NCBI GenBank assembly: GCA_031282945.1
Contig: JAITCX010000063.1
Coordinates: 1 to 7,951, forward strand
DNA from: Elusimicrobiota bacterium
GTDB taxonomy: Bacteria > Elusimicrobiota > Endomicrobiia > Endomicrobiales > Endomicrobiaceae
Reading direction: 5' to 3'
Length of the DNA stretch: 7,951 nt
This document shows, piece after piece, positions 6,912-7,951 of this stretch (its first letter is position 1; every line of letters starts with the position of its first letter). Both the position numbers and the translations under genes were made by a program. A model generated the notes under the pieces. The model did no database searches. It saw only the letters and a list, made by a program, of their open reading frames with translations, and had not been told where the DNA came from.

Positions 6912-6967
6912 CGTTTTGCTTTTAAACTTTAGCAAAACGCCAATATTTTGCGCCTTTAGGTTGGCGT
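6912..6967 (-). promoter_or_regulatory. Structured gpmA leader with two overlapping hairpins
   Basis: Read on the - strand, ACGCCAA (6967-6961) pairs perfectly with TTGGCGT (6943-6937). Next, CGTTTTGCT (6939-6931) pairs perfectly with AGCAAAACG (6920-6912) across a 10-nt loop. The two stems share the three bases 6939-6937, so both cannot form completely at once. The second stem ends about 12 nt before the gpmA Shine-Dalgarno. No known riboswitch class is recognised; regulation is inference. Confidence 0.4.
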
Positions 6968-6973
6968 AAATAC

Positions 6974-7012
6974 ATGTAAATTTAATTTTACATTTTTGAG
7001 ATAAAGAAACAA
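6974..7012 (-). promoter_or_regulatory. Candidate gpmA promoter with palindromic operator-like site
   Basis: On the - strand TTGTTT (7012-7007), a 16-nt spacer and TAAAAT (6990-6985) resemble a sigma-70 promoter. The -10 is a 5/6 match and the -35 about 3/6. The palindrome ATGTAAATTTAATTTTACAT (6974-6993, one mismatched pair) covers the -10, as a repressor site might. Transcription would start near 6978 and give a leader of about 90 nt. AT-rich DNA makes chance matches likely. Confidence 0.33.
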
Positions 7013-7028
7013 AACGCAAGGGGGATTT

Positions 7029-7201
7029 TCTCTTTTTGAAAAAAGAGAAACAGAAAAACTAACGACACTGAACTCTTTTATAAAAAAGAGTAATGAAATT
7101 ATTTTTTTTAGCAAAAGAAACAAAAACTTCTAACGACACATGCAACTTACTTCTTTTTTCTATAAAAAGAAACAGAAAAATAACACTCTTGCAACTCTTT
7201 T
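7029..7201. repeat. Degenerate hairpin repeat units ending in TAACGACAC
   Basis: Three loosely repeated units each contain a T-to-A hairpin, most of them an A-rich AGAAACAGAAAAA-like stretch, then TAACGACAC (shortened to TAACAC in the third) and TGAACT or TGCAACT. The hairpins are TCTCTTTTTG/AAAAAAGAGA (7029-7048), ACTCTTTT/AAAAGAGT (7072-7091) and TTCTTTTT/AAAAAGAA (7151-7171). TAACGACAC lies at 7060 and 7131, and TAACAC at 7181. No open reading frame is maintained across the units. This looks like non-coding repeat DNA, of unknown origin. Confidence 0.5.
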
Positions 7202-7463
7202 CTCTTTATTTTTTTGCTATTCCTTTTTATTGAGAACGGCGCTTAAAATCTCTTTTTTAAAAAGTTCATTTTTTTCTCACTGAAAGTTCATAACTCCTTT
7301 TCCCTCTATCAAACTCTTTATATATTTTTTGCGCTCCCTTTTGATTAAGAACGCCGCTTAAAATCTCTTTTTTAAAAGTTCATTTTTTTCTCATTGAAGG
7401 TTCATAACTTTCTTTCTCTTTATCAAACTCTTTATAATTTTTTTTGCGCTCCCTTTTTATTTT
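7190..7463. repeat. 115-bp tandem repeat, about 2.4 copies
   Basis: Two full copies, 7211-7325 and 7326-7440, are about 85% identical by eye. A partial copy precedes them (CAACTCTTTTCTCTTTATTT, about 7192-7211) and another follows (TTTTTGCGCTCCC..., 7441-7463). Shared landmarks 115 bp apart include GAAC(G/C)GCGC-type blocks at 7234 and 7349, AAAATCTCTTTTTTAAAA, CATTTTTTTCTCA, GTTCATAACT and ATCAAACTCTTTATA. Each copy has an AT-rich imperfect palindrome CTTTTTTAAAAAG. No reading frame is conserved between copies, so it is non-coding. Confidence 0.8.
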
Positions 7464-7483
7464 TTTAGCCACGCGCCATGCGA

Positions 7484-7610
7484 AAATTTTTTTCGCCCCC
7501 GCGCCGACTCTACTTTTGAGGTGACAGACAGCAGTCTATACTGTCACGCCCGCGTGGGTGAGGACAAAGGAAACTTCCAGTTCCCTTTGCCCTCTTGGCG
7601 AAAAAAATTT
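7484..7610. repeat. 127-bp element bounded by 14-bp inverted repeats, with chained internal hairpins
   Basis: AAATTTTTTTCGCC (7484-7497) is repeated in perfect inverted orientation at 7597-7610. Between the arms lie three linked inverted repeats: GTGACAG/CTGTCAC (7521-7527 with 7541-7547, perfect), an imperfect GC-rich hairpin TGTC-CGCCC/GGGTG-GACA (7542-7566), and CAAAGG-AAC/GTT-CCTTTG (7565-7589, 11-bp arms with one mismatch). The segment is richer in G+C than its flanks. The CACGCCCGCG core resembles the palindromic intergenic repeats that give spurious translations with CHARVG. No transposase or clear target duplication is seen, so a MITE- or REP-like origin is only a suggestion. Confidence 0.5.
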
Positions 7611-7680
7611 CTCGTAAAGACCAAGCGCTTTGCCGCTTTCGCTAGGCTAAAAAATAAAAAGAGCGCGGGCGAGGGCAAAA

Positions 7681-7728
7681 CACGACAAAGACAAGACACG
7701 ACAAAGACACAACACGGCAAAGACAAAC
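7681..7728. repeat. 16-bp tandem repeat, three copies
   Basis: CACGACAAAGACAAGA (7681-7696), CACGACAAAGACACAA (7697-7712) and CACGGCAAAGACAAAC (7713-7728) follow head to tail. A fading continuation (AACAACGGCAACAGCAC) runs to about 7745. The period is not a multiple of three, so this is not a peptide repeat in one frame. There are no spacers, which rules out a CRISPR array. Its strand is strongly purine- and C-biased (almost no T). Confidence 0.75.
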
Positions 7729-7951
7729 AACAACGGCAACAGCACATCTAGCGGTCAGAAAATTTTCGTAATTGAAAGAATAGAATAAAAATTTCCCCCT
7801 TTTTCTCTCAACAGCAAAGACTCCCTCTGCAAAATCATTTTTTAAAATTATCAAATTCTTACTTATCGCTTTATTTTTTTTGACTTTTCCTGAAATCTAA
7901 ATTCTTTGATCCACCGCTAGCTCGGGGACTTCTTTACGACCGCCTCATCCC
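7729..7951. other. Gene-free tail of the window
   Basis: Mostly AT-rich DNA with T-runs. I see no supported gene, RNA or terminator. CTAGCGGT at 7748-7755 and its inverse ACCGCTAG at 7913-7920 bracket about 157 nt. The last 31 bases are markedly less AT-rich and could belong to a further repeat or to the end of a neighbouring gene outside the window. Confidence 0.4.

Noticed and set aside
7211..7463. Possible repeated peptide (K-E-F-D-K-E-K type) on the - strand of the 115-bp repeat
   Set aside because: The frame is interrupted between the copies. In the compared stretch all differences change the amino acid, so there is no sign of coding constraint.
7681..7745. CRISPR array
   Set aside because: The repeats are contiguous 16-mers without spacers, and no cas genes are present.
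7521..7751. GTG-started + strand frame of 76 codons (begins MTDSSLYCHARVGEDKGN)
   Set aside because: It lies entirely over inverted repeats and the 16-bp tandem repeat. It has no good ribosome site, and the CHARVG phrase is what such palindromic repeats yield when translated. I treat it as spurious.
7544..7854. Two - strand frames (67 and 70 codons) across the tandem repeat
   Set aside because: Their cysteine- and valine-rich stretches come from translating the 16-bp repeat, and they overlap each other and the + frame. There is no family resemblance.
7748..7920. CTAGCGGT inverted pair (7748-7755 and 7913-7920), with a further copy at 1291-1298, as attachment or element ends
   Set aside because: Eight- to nine-base matches are expected by chance in a window this size, and no mobile gene lies between them.
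7917..7951. Possible C-terminal end of a - strand gene (DEAVVKKSPS then TAG)
   Set aside because: Only ten residues are visible, with no recognisable motif, and the stretch could equally be part of an intergenic repeat. More sequence to the right would decide.

Overview
The window is an ordinary stretch of housekeeping genes from a low-G+C bacterium. A repeat-rich, gene-free block of about 1 kb fills its right end. The full-length prolyl-tRNA synthetase with an editing insertion and the exported peptidoglycan-type dipeptidase point to a bacterium. Protein style and codon use would fit an anaerobic, fermentative lineage such as Elusimicrobiota/Endomicrobium-like organisms. That is an impression from the proteins, not something proved here.

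Layout. The left end (1-1168, + strand) holds the C-terminal half of folD, followed by a translationally coupled seven-helix membrane protein of unknown function. An AT-rich hairpin with a T-tract (1212-1252) probably ends this operon, and it lies between convergent transcription units. All other genes lie on the - strand. In transcription order they are: gpmA (6886-6140), proS (5997-4288), a tsaC-type threonylcarbamoyl-AMP synthase overlapping or abutting proS, malic enzyme (3560-2385), an exported VanX-like D-Ala-D-Ala dipeptidase overlapping the malic enzyme gene, and a small GIY-YIG-family protein 24 nt further on. There are two likely operons here, proS-tsaC and malic enzyme-vanX-GIY-YIG, with gpmA in front under its own promoter.

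The genes do not form one pathway. They cover one-carbon/folate metabolism (FolD), lower glycolysis (GpmA), malate-to-pyruvate conversion (malic enzyme), translation (ProS and the tRNA t6A37 modification enzyme) and cell-wall dipeptide turnover (VanX-like).

The least explained DNA is non-coding. The gpmA leader carries two overlapping perfect hairpins. Three genes (malic enzyme, proS, gpmA) have a short hairpin just upstream of their A-rich Shine-Dalgarno. Between 7021 and 7951 there are degenerate hairpin repeats, a 115-bp tandem repeat, a roughly 127-bp inverted-repeat element with chained hairpins, and a 16-bp tandem repeat. I see no credible protein, tRNA, rRNA or CRISPR array in 6887-7951. 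I did not find a convincing novel multi-gene system; the repeat block and the structured leaders are the most promising leads.
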